A DNA stretch of 64,000 nt from JBKCUI01 sp052161605 (GTDB taxonomy: Bacteria > Planctomycetota > Planctomycetia > Pirellulales > Pirellulaceae). The stretch lies in assembly GCA_052161605.1 (NCBI GenBank), contig CP197409.1, one strand, 5' to 3'. Shown one piece after another: positions 1 through 9,488 of the stretch. The first letter of the stretch is position 1; each line of letters starts with the position of its first letter. The position numbers were made by a program, and so were the translations under genes. The notes under the pieces are model-generated. The model did no database searches. It was not told where the DNA came from and saw only the letters and a program-made list of their open reading frames with translations.

Positions 1-1608
1 GAGAATATTCAGCGTGGCTCGTCGGATCCAACTCCGGTTTCCAGGCCCTCGCTCCGCTCGAATCGACGGCAGATCGGCCCCATCCTCATCCAGTACATAC
101 CAAACAGCCCGCGTCTCGTTCGTCAACGGGGTTGGCAATTGGTAGTGTCGATCCCGCACTTCGGGAGCTGTCACTAACTGGGAGTCGTATTTATAACTTG
201 AAACGATCCGGCAAATGTCCTCGTGCATCCTGCGTTGCTCGCGCAGGACGTGCACTCCGTCGAGCTCTGTTGTGACGGTATCGAGATGACTCAAACCGCT
301 CATGGCGAGCCATTTCATCTGATTGGTCGGCAAGATTCTACTGATGCGGCTGATCGGTGCTAATTGTTGGGAATCTCCAACCAAAACGATCCGTCGACTG
401 GCCAAAAGCGATAAGGCAGCAATCGCAGTCCGGGACAACAACCCGGCTTCATCAATGAAGACCGACGTGAACGGTGCATATCCGCTCTCGATACTCGACT
501 TCACCTCGGGACGTTTTATCAGAGTGGTCGCTTTAAAAGCCGTGGTAACAATGACTCTAGCCTTGGAGTCGAGAAAGTTCTTCAGCGAAGAATCACGCAT
601 CTCGCGGCTTAGCGTCTTGATTTGGCTCCGTAGTACTGCTTTCTCCTCCGAGTCTCTCGCCCTAGCGAGTTCATGCGAAAGAAGCTCGATTTGTCCCAGA
701 TACTCAGTCTCTGTTCCGCGAAGCATATCGACGAGCTTTTCCGATTGATAACGTTCCAGCGTCGCCCCTTTGCCAACCCTTAACAAGCTGCCTGCCGCCA
801 ACTCTTTCGTGCACCCCATGTTTTTCGCAGCTCGACCGACCGACAAAGCCACTGCATCGGTTGCTCGATTCGTCGTGGAAACAATCAAAATACGTTCGGT
901 CGGGTCCGAAAGAACGGCTGCTACCTGTCGACCGGTCGTGTAGGTTTTGCCAGTACCAGGCGGCCCCCAAAGCACACTCCACGACTTGTTCCACCAAGTC
1001 CTCAAGTGCTCTAAGCCTGCCTCGCTCGGTTGGCATACGTTGGGATGGATCCCACCCTCCGACGCGAATAGTCGGTTCGGCAGCAGTTGGCGAAGGGAGT
1101 CGTAAGCAGGCTCGTTAAATATCGAGTTCAGAAACGCAAGAAACTCGAACGGTCGAACAAAGAACGATCCTTTCGTCGGCGGATATTCCGGATTCGAGAC
1201 AGAAACAAAAATTCTCCCACCCGCCTCGTCAACCTCGAGTACCTCGCCAGACCAAAGAATGGAGTCTTCGGCTTCATCGTCTTCGGAGCGTTGTTGATCA
1301 AAAAGGGATTGGGTGTGTAGTCTTTCCTCGAGCATGTGGACCGGTCGGAATGCCATCGAGCCTTCCCAAGTCCAATCGAATTCGACCGAGTGCCCGACAT
1401 GCAAAACATAGATTGTGCCACTTTCGGATTCCGAGAGCAGGCTTACTTTGCGGCACCGTAGCTGTTTCCATTGGACGGAGTCACGGTACTCACGCTTGAT
1501 GGCTTGCTGAGCATCGGCAAGTGTTGAGTTCGGTGCATCCGGCAGTTCGATCTGAATCGGGAAACGGGCTTGTTCGAATCGATCGTCTTCTAGCTCGTCT
1601 CTTAGCAT
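1..1608 (-). CDS. Superfamily 1 DNA/RNA helicase (UPF1/DNA2-like), 3' part cut by window edge
   Basis: The reading frame is open from an ATG at 1608 to base 1 with no stop, giving 536 residues of a longer protein. An N-terminal region of about 190 residues is not recognised. It is followed by motif I (GPPGTGKT, residues 215-222), motif II (IDEAG, about 385-389), a motif III-like stretch (LVGDSQQLAP) and a motif IV-like LREQRRMH. This order is typical of the UPF1/DNA2/NAM7 branch of superfamily 1 helicases, which unwind nucleic acid using ATP. A helical, charged insertion lies between motifs I and II. The C-terminal RecA lobe is missing because the window ends, so family-specific accessory domains cannot be judged. 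No clear Shine-Dalgarno precedes the ATG. The frame stays open upstream to about 1691, so a slightly earlier non-ATG start is possible. Confidence 0.85.
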   Translation of the reverse strand, partial: MLRDELEDDRFEQARFPIQIELPDAPNSTLADAQQAIKREYRDSVQWKQLRCRKVSLLSESESGTIYVLHVGHSVEFDWTWEGSMAFRPVHMLEERLHTQSLFDQQRSEDDEAEDSILWSGEVLEVDEAGGRIFVSVSNPEYPPTKGSFFVRPFEFLAFLNSIFNEPAYDSLRQLLPNRLFASEGGIHPNVCQPSEAGLEHLRTWWNKSWSVLWGPPGTGKTYTTGRQVAAVLSDPTERILIVSTTNRATDAVALSVGRAAKNMGCTKELAAGSLLRVGKGATLERYQSEKLVDMLRGTETEYLGQIELLSHELARARDSEEKAVLRSQIKTLSREMRDSSLKNFLDSKARVIVTTAFKATTLIKRPEVKSSIESGYAPFTSVFIDEAGLLSRTAIAALSLLASRRIVLVGDSQQLAPISRISRILPTNQMKWLAMSGLSHLDTVTTELDGVHVLREQRRMHEDICRIVSSYKYDSQLVTAPEVRDRHYQLPTPLTNETRAVWYVLDEDGADLPSIRAERGPGNRSWIRRATLNIL

Positions 1609-1775
1609 AAGTGATAGAAAAACCGAGCTGTCAAGTTGGATAAAAAGGGTAGACGGGGAAAGCCGGTTGAGACGCCCGCGATTGCTGTTTCATTGCGAAT
1701 CATGCGAGCCCTCCAAAATGTAACAATACAATCGAACTTAGAGTAATCCAACTTGCTGCCTGTGACTAGCCGTAG

Positions 1776-3002
1776 CTAAACAGCTCGCTGGCCTCCGAGA
1801 TAGACTCGCTCAACCTGCAATTGATCAGACAAAACCACAAAATCAGCCAGTTTGCCGACCGCAATGCTCCCCACGCGTTCCGCAATTCCCGTTCGTTCCG
1901 CTGGCGTCAACGATGCCATGCGAACGATTTCATACAAGGGAATATCAGTCCAGTGAGCCATGTTCCTAACCATGCTGTCCAACGCCACCACAGAACTGGC
2001 CAATCCGCCCCCTTCGCCACGTCCAACACTCCCGTCGCTGTAGATCCAGTTCTCGTCCCGTTGGTCGCCAAAAGCGTACTTGCCTGGGGGCATGTCTAAA
2101 GCTCGATTGCAATCACTGACCAGACACAACCGACGGCTCGTTTTCATTTGCCATGCAAATCGGAGCAGTTCCGGGCTAAGATGGCAGCCATCCGCAATCA
2201 CCTCGGTGCTCATCTCGGGATTGGCTAGTACAAACTCCGTCATGCTAGCTTGCATCGGAAAGCCGAACCTGGGACGCAACGATACCACCGAACTCATGGC
2301 ACACCAAAAGTGATCGACATGCCGCATGCCAAGGTCAAAAGCGGCTTGCATCTCCGACCAACTAGAATTGGAGTGACCGCAGGTGATGAGGCACCCGTAG
2401 TGAGACGCGAGTCGATAGAAATCAGCTGCACCAGGTAATTCGGCCGCACAAGTTGCAATCTTAACGATCCCTGTATCGAAATATGCTTTCGATTCCCTCA
2501 GAGTCGGCGGACGGCATCCTGCCTTCGTATGGCAACCCGCTTTATCCTCGGCAAAGTAAGGCCCATAGAGATGAACCCCCGGCAACCGAGGTAGGAATTC
2601 TCTATCTTCATCCGCTTGCATTCCAGTCTTGGACCCAAGGGCATTAATTTGTTCCATCACCTGCTTTGTGCTGCATAGCATCTCCATAATTTGCTCGTGA
2701 GTTCCGGTTGTGCAAGTCGGAAAGAGCGATGTAACCCCGTGCCGGAGGTGCGCTGCCGCAGCCTGTCGGATTGCAGACTCGGTGCCATCCATAAAATCGT
2801 GGCCACGCCCACCGTGTACATGAATATCGATAAATCCCGGTGCGAGATATCCACCTGCGAGCGAGATAGTCTCGGTCTCAGCAGGCAAGTTGTTTGGCAA
2901 AGGGCCAATGTAATCAACTATACCATCCTTACAGATTACACATTGGTCCGAGACGACGCCTGACTCAAGTATGACGCGACCATCATGAAACAGGCTTATC
3001 AT
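1776..3002 (-). CDS. NagA-family amidohydrolase (N-acetylglucosamine-6-phosphate deacetylase-like)
   Basis: A 408-residue TIM-barrel amidohydrolase most like N-acetylglucosamine-6-phosphate deacetylase, which makes glucosamine-6-phosphate for NagB. Seen: an HxH metal pair (H61, H63 in FIDIHVHGG), H210 (TCGHSNSS), H231 (VDHFWCAM) and the catalytic Asp D297 (LVSDCNRAL). Odd: where NagA enzymes have a metal-binding Glu in HLEGPF, this protein reads HLYGPYF, with Tyr at residue 146. The usual HLYNAM loop is also changed. The family is clear, but substrate and metal content are uncertain. The start at 3002 is chosen because the protein begins directly with the first beta strand. It also overlaps the end of the upstream P-loop gene by 20 bases, which suggests translational coupling. 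A longer in-frame start at 3128 would add 42 residues lying entirely inside that gene. NagB is encoded about 52 kb away. Confidence 0.82.
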   Translation of the reverse strand: MISLFHDGRVILESGVVSDQCVICKDGIVDYIGPLPNNLPAETETISLAGGYLAPGFIDIHVHGGRGHDFMDGTESAIRQAAAAHLRHGVTSLFPTCTTGTHEQIMEMLCSTKQVMEQINALGSKTGMQADEDREFLPRLPGVHLYGPYFAEDKAGCHTKAGCRPPTLRESKAYFDTGIVKIATCAAELPGAADFYRLASHYGCLITCGHSNSSWSEMQAAFDLGMRHVDHFWCAMSSVVSLRPRFGFPMQASMTEFVLANPEMSTEVIADGCHLSPELLRFAWQMKTSRRLCLVSDCNRALDMPPGKYAFGDQRDENWIYSDGSVGRGEGGGLASSVVALDSMVRNMAHWTDIPLYEIVRMASLTPAERTGIAERVGSIAVGKLADFVVLSDQLQVERVYLGGQRAV

Positions 3003-3603
3003 TTTTTGCCCACCAATCGTACATGTCGAAGAGAGATTCTCGGAGGTTTTGTTCATGCTTGGTTCGCGATTGCTTCCAGTCTTGAGAAGCGAGCGCGCTC
3101 TCGACCGATGAGGAGTCCCGTTCGCCAAGCAATCTTTGTATAACCCATTGCTCGGTTGTTTGATCGACGTAGGTACGCCATATCACCTTGCATCCAGGGA
3201 ACGGTCGATGGGAGGTTGCGATCACAGGCTTTCGATGGCAGTATGCGTACGCAACCACTCGAAATCTACGTAACAACGACAATTGCTCAATGCCATCCAA
3301 CAAAACCATGTCGGCCTGTTTCCAAAATGGAAGGGATTGAACAAAATCCTGCGTCGCTCTCCCGTTGTCGTGAAGGAATAGGCTCGCGATCCTTATGTCA
3401 ACCTCTGCTTTTTCCAATCGTTTCTTCAGCGTCATGAGCAGGGTCGACTTGCCTGTTCCGTGGGGGCCAACGATCAAAGAGCAGCCATGGCTGTTACGGC
3501 ACGATCGCGCGAAGGTATCCCATTGCTCTTTCTCGAAAAACTCGTACTCGATCGCTCCCGGTAGAAAATACTTGGTGCAGAATGGATTGGAGTGCTCTTG
3601 CAA
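2983..3603 (-). CDS. Small P-loop ATPase of unknown function
   Basis: A 206-residue cytoplasmic protein with a Walker A motif (GPHGTGKS, residues 46-53) and a Walker B-like strand (MVLLDGIEQ, about 98-106). This is the layout of a minimal AAA/ATPase core of the DnaA/IstB or TniB type. It has no DNA-binding domain that I recognise, and its C-terminus is charged. The first start in the frame is TTG at 3603, with only a weak GGGG upstream, and no ATG occurs before residue 58, so the exact start is uncertain. The gene overlaps the NagA-like amidohydrolase by 20 bases, which points to co-expression. No known ATPase partner family explains the pairing. I do not recognise the specific function. Confidence 0.72.
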   Translation of the reverse strand: MQEHSNPFCTKYFLPGAIEYEFFEKEQWDTFARSCRNSHGCSLIVGPHGTGKSTLLMTLKKRLEKAEVDIRIASLFLHDNGRATQDFVQSLPFWKQADMVLLDGIEQLSLLRRFRVVAYAYCHRKPVIATSHRPFPGCKVIWRTYVDQTTEQWVIQRLLGERDSSSVESALASQDWKQSRTKHEQNLRESLFDMYDWWAKNDKPVS

Positions 3604-3687
3604 AACTCAAGCCCCGTCGAGAAACCATCAATTGGAACCGCCCGATCCGCGACAACTTAGTGGGACATTATGGACGAATAGCATAGT

Positions 3688-4194
3688 TTATTTGGAACGC
3701 CTTGTAGAGGTAGGCGTGATGCTCCATACTGCCAAAGCACCAAGCCAAACGGGTACCAGCAACAGCCAGATGCCGAACCCCACTGAGTCGTAGGTTGTAG
3801 CACCGCTGGTTGTCATCGTTCCATCCTGAATCTGCTGAGGACCTAAGTCCGGGTGGGTCAACGCGCTAGCCAAGGCCGGGGAGTTTGTGGTGGAAACAGG
3901 CATACCCGGCATGGTTCCCATACCGTTCTGCTGTTGGGTAAGAGGGTTCCCCCAAGGATCGAGAGGGGGTTGATCGAATTGAGATCGTGCGGGATCCATC
4001 CCCATTCCAGCACCCTGCATATTCTGCTGCTCCCAGGCATTAGAAGACATGGCAGCGTCGGAACGCATCCCGTTTTGGCTTGGATTGCCTGATAAATGCC
4101 TGGGGAACGGAACCACCCCAATCGCAGGTAGAAACAATGCCATCGAGCTGGTCGCGCACAAGACGATTAGACTTATGAACTTGATCGACTGCAT
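3688..4194 (-). CDS. Small Met/Gln-rich envelope protein with one C-terminal membrane span
   Basis: A 168-residue protein. It has an N-terminal hydrophobic signal segment (SIKFISLIVLCATSSMALFL) and a low-complexity middle rich in Gln, Met, Gly, Pro and Asn. A C-terminal transmembrane helix (GIWLLLVPVWLGALAVW) is followed by a basic tail (TSTRRSK). The start at 4194 has a good GGGAG about 8 bases upstream. An in-frame extension to 4320 has no such site and would overlap the divergent gene's promoter region. The protein is probably exported and anchored in the inner membrane. It is transcribed divergently from the coiled-coil protein at 4402, with about 200 bases between them. No family recognised. 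Confidence 0.65.
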   Translation of the reverse strand: MQSIKFISLIVLCATSSMALFLPAIGVVPFPRHLSGNPSQNGMRSDAAMSSNAWEQQNMQGAGMGMDPARSQFDQPPLDPWGNPLTQQQNGMGTMPGMPVSTTNSPALASALTHPDLGPQQIQDGTMTTSGATTYDSVGFGIWLLLVPVWLGALAVWSITPTSTRRSK

Positions 4195-4401
4195 GCTGAC
4201 TCCCGGAAATGGAACAAACGAACCGAGCATTGACTTATGAATAGGCAACGCCGCCCGGGAAAATACCAAAAACACTCCGTCAAAATCGATCCGAATAGGG
4301 AGTTCCGAGCCGAATTCCAAGCAAATTTCGGGGAAAAAGTCGCATCGGGTACTATAATCGAGCCGTACACAACGTTTCGAACCATCAGGAGTCTATCAGG
4401 C

Positions 4402-5526
4402 ATGTTCATCAAGCTAGCAAAATCCGCTTCGCAATTGGCTCTCCCCATTTGCGCGGCCATGACTCCGTTCTCTACAGCTTTTTTGCTCTCCACCGACGGG
4501 TACGCACAAACAACGATTAACCGCTACAACGTTCCAAACCCCTATTCAAGGCCCAGCCAAGCTCAGCCACCCAGCCAAGTTCGGCCCCTTGAGATCCGTC
4601 AGTATTCTGTGAGTCCCAGCAATACTCGAGTCTATGAAACAATTCCTCGGCAAGCCATACCGCCTCGAACCATTGCACCTGGGCAAGGACCTCAACCCGC
4701 GCTTGGACTTGCTCAGCCAACACCCCAATTGCAAGTCCCGCAGTTGCAATCGCCGGCGAATTTTGCAGATGTTCAAGTGGTCGGACGCGGGCTCGGGACG
4801 CCAGGCTTAATCACATCAGGTGCAGCGGAGCGTATGCAGCAATCGGGACTTGTTGTGGAAGAGTTTCGTCCACCGCAACCTCGAGTCGAAGACTTTTCGC
4901 TTGATGGGTTACCTCCCGAAGCACGCCGACAATTCTACCAACAGCTCGATCTACCTGAGGGAGCGCGTGTCATGTCCGCACGCATCGTCACGGCTGATCA
5001 ACAAGAGTTGTCAGTGCAAGATCCGGTACCGCTTGTTGCACCCGCACCACCAGTCTTGCCATCAGTTTCGAGTGAGACCACCCTGCTGCCTGCTGTACGA
5101 GACGCAGACGAATCACAACCCGAGCCAGCGGCTGCAAGTTATGCATCGTCGGAGTTAGTTCAAGAGCTATCGAATCAGAATATCGCACTCCTCAAAGAAA
5201 TCCAATCGATCAACGAGCGGCTAGCGAAATTGGAACAAGCGTACCATCTGCTTGAAGTTCAAATGATTCAAGTCAAAGAGAGTTTGCCAGCAACCATTGA
5301 ACCCGTTACCGAAGTACAAAGAACCGAACCGGATACTGCACCACCCGCGACAGAGCAACCAGCCACAGAGCAACCAGCCACAGAACAACCAGCCACAGAA
5401 CAACCAGCCACAGAACAACCGGTCGAGGATAAGCCCGCAGCAGAGAATGACACCGCATCTGGTAAAGAGAAGGCTCCTGGAAAGAAAAAGAAGAACAAGA
5501 AGGTCGCCGAGCGAATCGAGGTTTGA
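4402..5526 (+). CDS. Secreted Pro/Gln-rich coiled-coil protein with TEQPA repeats
   Basis: A 374-residue predicted exported protein. The N-terminal signal peptide ends near AFLLSTDGYAQ. Next comes a Pro/Gln-rich low-complexity segment, then a predicted coiled coil (SSELVQELSNQNIALLKEIQ and on, about residues 250-300). After it lie five near-identical TEQPA pentapeptides and a strongly basic C-terminus (KKKKNKK). The ATG at 4402 follows AGGA and places the signal peptide at the N-terminus. The track-like extension to 4237 would put 55 uncharacteristic residues in front and is rejected. The coiled coil plus basic tail suggests an oligomeric envelope or surface component, but no known family is recognised. 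Confidence 0.7.
   Translation: MFIKLAKSASQLALPICAAMTPFSTAFLLSTDGYAQTTINRYNVPNPYSRPSQAQPPSQVRPLEIRQYSVSPSNTRVYETIPRQAIPPRTIAPGQGPQPALGLAQPTPQLQVPQLQSPANFADVQVVGRGLGTPGLITSGAAERMQQSGLVVEEFRPPQPRVEDFSLDGLPPEARRQFYQQLDLPEGARVMSARIVTADQQELSVQDPVPLVAPAPPVLPSVSSETTLLPAVRDADESQPEPAAASYASSELVQELSNQNIALLKEIQSINERLAKLEQAYHLLEVQMIQVKESLPATIEPVTEVQRTEPDTAPPATEQPATEQPATEQPATEQPATEQPVEDKPAAENDTASGKEKAPGKKKKNKKVAERIEV
5348..5426 (+). repeat. 15-base in-frame tandem repeat (about five TEQPA units)
   Basis: Five consecutive copies of a 15-base unit, ccagccacagarcaa, encode TEQPA. The copies differ at only one or two silent positions, which suggests recent slippage expansion within the gene at 4402-5526. Confidence 0.9.
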
Positions 5527-5574
5527 TTGGCGTAACGCGAAAGCGGCCTCAGAAGTCTCCGAAGGATGCTGACG

Positions 5575-6795
5575 TCATTTGCTCGAATCGCTTGCGCCCA
5601 CAGCACCGTTTTCTAGTCGCTCGCGAACTCCTGGTATCACCCGAATCGCGTTTTCGTAATAGATTCGCCTCAGCACATCGTCAGGCAAATCAATCCCATA
5701 AATTCTCCACAGACCTTGGGGAGGAATAGATTTCTCCGAGTAGGAGAAGTACTCGTCTCGAGATTCCAAGAAACGCCAATAAGCCTGATACCTTTGTTCT
5801 GGCCATGGGCCATCGGTTCCGAAGAGTATGCGCTCGGAATGAGACAGAAAAAAATCTCGTGCTGTGTAAGGCTGGCGTCCCAATTCGCTGATCCTTGAAG
5901 CGAACTCGATCACGACGTTCGGGTGTCGAGCCAACATCGCCGCCGTTTCTTCGAGATCCTCAGCATCGTTTCCAAAGTGGGCTGCGATAAATGTTGTTCT
6001 AGGATGTTTTGCGAATAATCGATCTCTTGCTGCGTGCAAGTCTTTGCGGCGTGGAAACTCACCTTCTGGGAAATGCCATCCCGGGCGTCGCGAAAGTTCT
6101 TCGTATCGTTCGTTACTTGGGTCGATGGGTTCGAAGAATGCACTCGGATCGGCCGTGTGCATTATGACAGGCAGGCCAAGCTGACCACATACTTCCCAAA
6201 TGGGATCAAAGCGTTCATCGTCGATGGCAATGAACGAACCATCTGCATTCTTCAGCTCCAATCCGAATGATTTAAAGACTTTGAGGCCCGAGATACCACT
6301 CGCTTTCGCAGCTTCCAGTTCTCGAACAATCTTCCGAGCAAAACCGGGTTGGTTACAGTCCCATGATGCAGACTCGTCGATTCGACCTCGTCCTCTCCAG
6401 TCGATATTGGTGAAGATGAGGAACCGGTTCTTATGATTTGTCCACAAATACGATATATGGTCCTCAAGCTGTTGGCCGAGTGTTCCGTCCAAACTCACAC
6501 TGAGGGCGATGTTATTCCGCTCCATAAGCTGAACGAAATGCTCCAGAGCATCTGTATCATGCTTTAGTCGAATCGAAAAATGGGAGTGTACGTCTACAAC
6601 CGGGAAGCGTGCTCGTTCGATGCGAGTACTTTTTACTCGCAATCTAGGGTCTGGAGTGAATTCACCGATCGATAACGGTGACACCGATTCGTTAGTTTGA
6701 CCGTGCCCCCATCTCGGAAACACCAAAGTGCCTGAGATGGCGAAAAACGCTAAACTGCACCGTAGCAAACAAATCACGAGTAGCTTTGTACGCAT
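5575..6795 (-). CDS. Secreted TIM-barrel metal-dependent hydrolase (amidohydrolase 2 family)
   Basis: A 406-residue predicted exported protein. It starts at the ATG at 6795 with a signal peptide (MRTKLLVICLLRCSLAFFAI, cleavage near WGHGQ). The mature part is an amidohydrolase-2 barrel with VVDVHSHF (HxH at the first strand), PVIMHTADP, FIAAHFGND and LFGTDGPW, which supply the metal-binding His residues and the catalytic Asp. Such enzymes hydrolyse or decarboxylate small cyclic or carboxylated substrates. The substrate cannot be read from sequence. An upstream in-frame TTG at 6843 would add 16 residues ahead of the signal peptide and is less likely. It is convergent with the gene at 4402, with only 48 bases between the stop codons, and stands alone on its strand. 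Confidence 0.8.
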   Translation of the reverse strand: MRTKLLVICLLRCSLAFFAISGTLVFPRWGHGQTNESVSPLSIGEFTPDPRLRVKSTRIERARFPVVDVHSHFSIRLKHDTDALEHFVQLMERNNIALSVSLDGTLGQQLEDHISYLWTNHKNRFLIFTNIDWRGRGRIDESASWDCNQPGFARKIVRELEAAKASGISGLKVFKSFGLELKNADGSFIAIDDERFDPIWEVCGQLGLPVIMHTADPSAFFEPIDPSNERYEELSRRPGWHFPEGEFPRRKDLHAARDRLFAKHPRTTFIAAHFGNDAEDLEETAAMLARHPNVVIEFASRISELGRQPYTARDFFLSHSERILFGTDGPWPEQRYQAYWRFLESRDEYFSYSEKSIPPQGLWRIYGIDLPDDVLRRIYYENAIRVIPGVRERLENGAVGASDSSK

Positions 6796-7260
6796 CACTA
6801 AAGGATTCACCCAAACGCGAAATCGGATGAGTCCGGGAAACAACTCAGACTCGTCGACGACCCCAATATAGTCCCCCTTAGATCGTTGTTGCCAGATAGA
6901 ATCTTAACTTCCAGTATCCCGGTTTCAGAACGAGCGCAGGCAAATTTAACTTCCGGGGATAATTCCCGAAAATAGACGGTTCGTCTTAGTGGTCTGATTT
7001 GCCGTTCTCTTAATCTTTTCTGGATAGGATTTGCAATCGTTCGGATCGGGGCTCAAGCGAGCCGTTAGACACCGAGTTCGAGCATTTTATCGCCCCGAAT
7101 TCGATCGTCCGCTCTCCAATGAGTTCATCTCAGTGACAGCACGACTAACAAGCTAGCCACGATGCCTACCCCTTAGCTGACACCCTCGATCATTCAAAAG
7201 TACCTCTATTTTGAAAATCAAAATACATCCGTCGGCCCTCTACAGCCATACCAAGCAAAC
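6796..7260. other. Intergenic stretch, nothing recognised
   Basis: This 465-base gap lies between the 3' end of the transketolase gene and the start of the amidohydrolase. It holds no convincing ORF, tRNA or strong terminator. Only a short AT-rich stem (attttg/caaaat near 7211-7230) is visible. Any promoter for the amidohydrolase should lie near its right flank, but no clear motif was seen. Confidence 0.6.
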
Positions 7261-9312
7261 TTATCCGCCGATCTGCGATTTTGCCTGCAACACAATGTTT
7301 GCCGACGTAATTCCAAAGTGCTCGTACAACAAATTAAACGGTGCAGAAGCCCCAAAGCTCGACATTCCGACAAAGCTACCCTTCACCCCAAGGTACTTGT
7401 CCCAGCCTTGTCGAATCCCTGCCTCGCAAGCTACCCGAGCGGTGACACTGCTCGGCAATACCGACTCGCGGTACGCTTCTGGCTGCTCGTCAAACAGCTC
7501 CATACATGGCATCGAGACGAGGCGCGACTTGATGCCCGCCGCTGTCAATTCCTCATGAGCCTTGATTAAAATCGGAATCTCGCTTCCTGTTCCCATCAAG
7601 ATGACTTGAGGCACTCCCTCGCAATCCGCCAAAACGTAACCACCCTTCTCACATCCCGCAGCATCACCCATCGTGCTGCGGTCCAGAGTAGGAACGTTCT
7701 GACGCGAAAGTACCATCGCCGATGGATTCTTCTTGAGCTGCATCGCTGCTCGGTAACAGTAAAGCACTTCGTTCGCATCGCCAGGCCGAAACACATATAG
7801 ACCTGGGATCGCTCGGCATGCGGCCAAATGCTCAACTGGCTGGTGGGTCGGTCCGTCTTCTCCAAGTCCAATCGAATCATGAGTCAAAACATATAAGACT
7901 GGTTGATGCATGATGCTGCTCAATCGCATCGATGGTCGCATATAGTCTGTGAAAACAAAGAACGTAGCACCGTACGCACGCAAACCGGACAAACTCATGC
8001 CGTTGAGAGCAGCCGCCATACCGTGCTCGCGGATGCCGAACCGCATGTTCCGCCCTGCAAAGTTCGAGGCGGAGAAGTCACCTTGTCCGTCGAGCAACGT
8101 CATCGTCGATGGAGCCAAGTCGGCTGAGCCACCAATCAAGGCGGGTAGGTGCGGCGCTAACATGTTAAGAACCTTGCCACTGCTGACGCGTGTCGCCAGC
8201 CCCTTGGGATCGGCCGCGAACGGCTTGAGACCAGCGTCCCAACCCGATGGCAATTCCCCAGAAACGATCCCCTCGATTTCCGCAGCTTCTTTCGGAAACG
8301 CCTTGGCATACTCCGCAAATTGCCCGGACCACTTTGATTGCAACTCGCCACCACGTTTGCCCATGGTGTCGGCAAAGGCCTTTGTAGCGGCCTCTGGAAC
8401 CAAGAACTTCTCGTTCTCCGGCCAGCCATATGCTTGCTTGGTCAACTTGATCTCATCGTCGCCTAGTGGAGCTCCGTGTGCACCGTGCGTGTTTGCCTTG
8501 TTCGGCGAACCAAAGCCGATGACCGACTTTACCACGATCAATGTTGGCTTGTCCGTCGTCGCTCGGAAAGTCTCGAGAGCCTTCTTCAACGCATCCAAAT
8601 CGTTTGCGTCAGCTACCGATACGACGTTCCAGCCCAAGCCACGGAACTTCTCTGGCATGTTTTCGCTGAAAGCCAGGTCGGTATGCCCCTCGATGGTGAT
8701 GCCGTTGTCATCGTAAATCCAACATAGATTCGAAAGCTTTAAGTGCCCTGCCATCGAAGCAGCTTCGGTGGCAACTCCCTCCATCAAGTCTCCGTCTCCG
8801 CACAAAGCGTAGACGTTATAGTCGAACAACGTATAACCAGGCTTGTTGTATTTGGCTCCCATATGCTTGCTCGCAATGGCCATTCCCACCGAGTTCGCAA
8901 TACCTTGCCCCAAAGGTCCCGTCGTGGTCTCGATACCAGCCGCATACCCATACTCAGGGTGACCCGCACATGGGCTATGCAATTGGCGAAACTTCTTGAG
9001 GTCATCTATCGTGAGGGAAGGTTCCGCTGTTGGTTTGCCAGAAGCATCCAGTTTGCGAATCCCGGCTAAGTGAATCAACGAATAAAGAAGCATCGAGGCA
9101 TGCCCGCAAGACAGCACGAAACGATCGCGATTCGGCCACAATGGCTGCGCAGGATCGTAGTTCATCGCTTCGGTCCAAACTTGGTAAGCCACCGGAGCCA
9201 ATGCCATCGGTGTGCCCGGGTGACCACTATTGGCGGCTTGGACCCCGTCCATGCTCAAAGTGCGAATGGTATTGATCGCTAACTGCGTCGCGCTGAGTGC
9301 CGGTGCATTCAT
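7261..9312 (-). CDS. tkt: Transketolase
   Basis: A 683-residue thiamine-diphosphate enzyme of the pentose phosphate pathway, moving two-carbon ketol units between sugar phosphates. Seen: GHPGTPM (residues 30-36), SCGHASMLLY, GPLGQGIANSVG, the ThDP/metal motif CGDGDLMEGV, and the pyrimidine-domain EDGPTHQPVEHLA. Length is normal for bacterial transketolases (about 660-680). The ATG at 9312 is chosen because the conserved N-terminus starts there and AGAGG lies upstream. The frame remains open to 9423 but that part is not conserved in character. The gene is divergent from fumC, with about 180 bases between them. It seems monocistronic. A 255-residue ORF on the opposite strand is only a shadow. 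Confidence 0.97.
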   Translation of the reverse strand: MNAPALSATQLAINTIRTLSMDGVQAANSGHPGTPMALAPVAYQVWTEAMNYDPAQPLWPNRDRFVLSCGHASMLLYSLIHLAGIRKLDASGKPTAEPSLTIDDLKKFRQLHSPCAGHPEYGYAAGIETTTGPLGQGIANSVGMAIASKHMGAKYNKPGYTLFDYNVYALCGDGDLMEGVATEAASMAGHLKLSNLCWIYDDNGITIEGHTDLAFSENMPEKFRGLGWNVVSVADANDLDALKKALETFRATTDKPTLIVVKSVIGFGSPNKANTHGAHGAPLGDDEIKLTKQAYGWPENEKFLVPEAATKAFADTMGKRGGELQSKWSGQFAEYAKAFPKEAAEIEGIVSGELPSGWDAGLKPFAADPKGLATRVSSGKVLNMLAPHLPALIGGSADLAPSTMTLLDGQGDFSASNFAGRNMRFGIREHGMAAALNGMSLSGLRAYGATFFVFTDYMRPSMRLSSIMHQPVLYVLTHDSIGLGEDGPTHQPVEHLAACRAIPGLYVFRPGDANEVLYCYRAAMQLKKNPSAMVLSRQNVPTLDRSTMGDAAGCEKGGYVLADCEGVPQVILMGTGSEIPILIKAHEELTAAGIKSRLVSMPCMELFDEQPEAYRESVLPSSVTARVACEAGIRQGWDKYLGVKGSFVGMSSFGASAPFNLLYEHFGITSANIVLQAKSQIGG

Positions 9313-9488
9313 GGTGGCTTTATGACCTCTGCTTATTTTGGGCTCAAGAAAAGTGATTGATATGATCAGACGAAAGGGTAACCCTTTTTGGATTGAGCTG
9401 CAACGGCTAGAAAGCTCCCCCATTGCTCTGTTAGAATCCCTGCTCGAACAATCGTTAGATTCCTCGTGGATATGAAGAAAGCGTGAAC

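Noticed and set aside
7060..7120. Possible tRNA T-arm (gagttcgagc)
   Set aside because: No matching acceptor stem, D-arm or anticodon arm could be found around it.
7949..8716. Long plus-strand ORF of 255 codons
   Set aside because: It is antisense to the middle of the well-supported transketolase gene, and its protein shows no domain. It is a shadow of the GC-biased codons of tkt.
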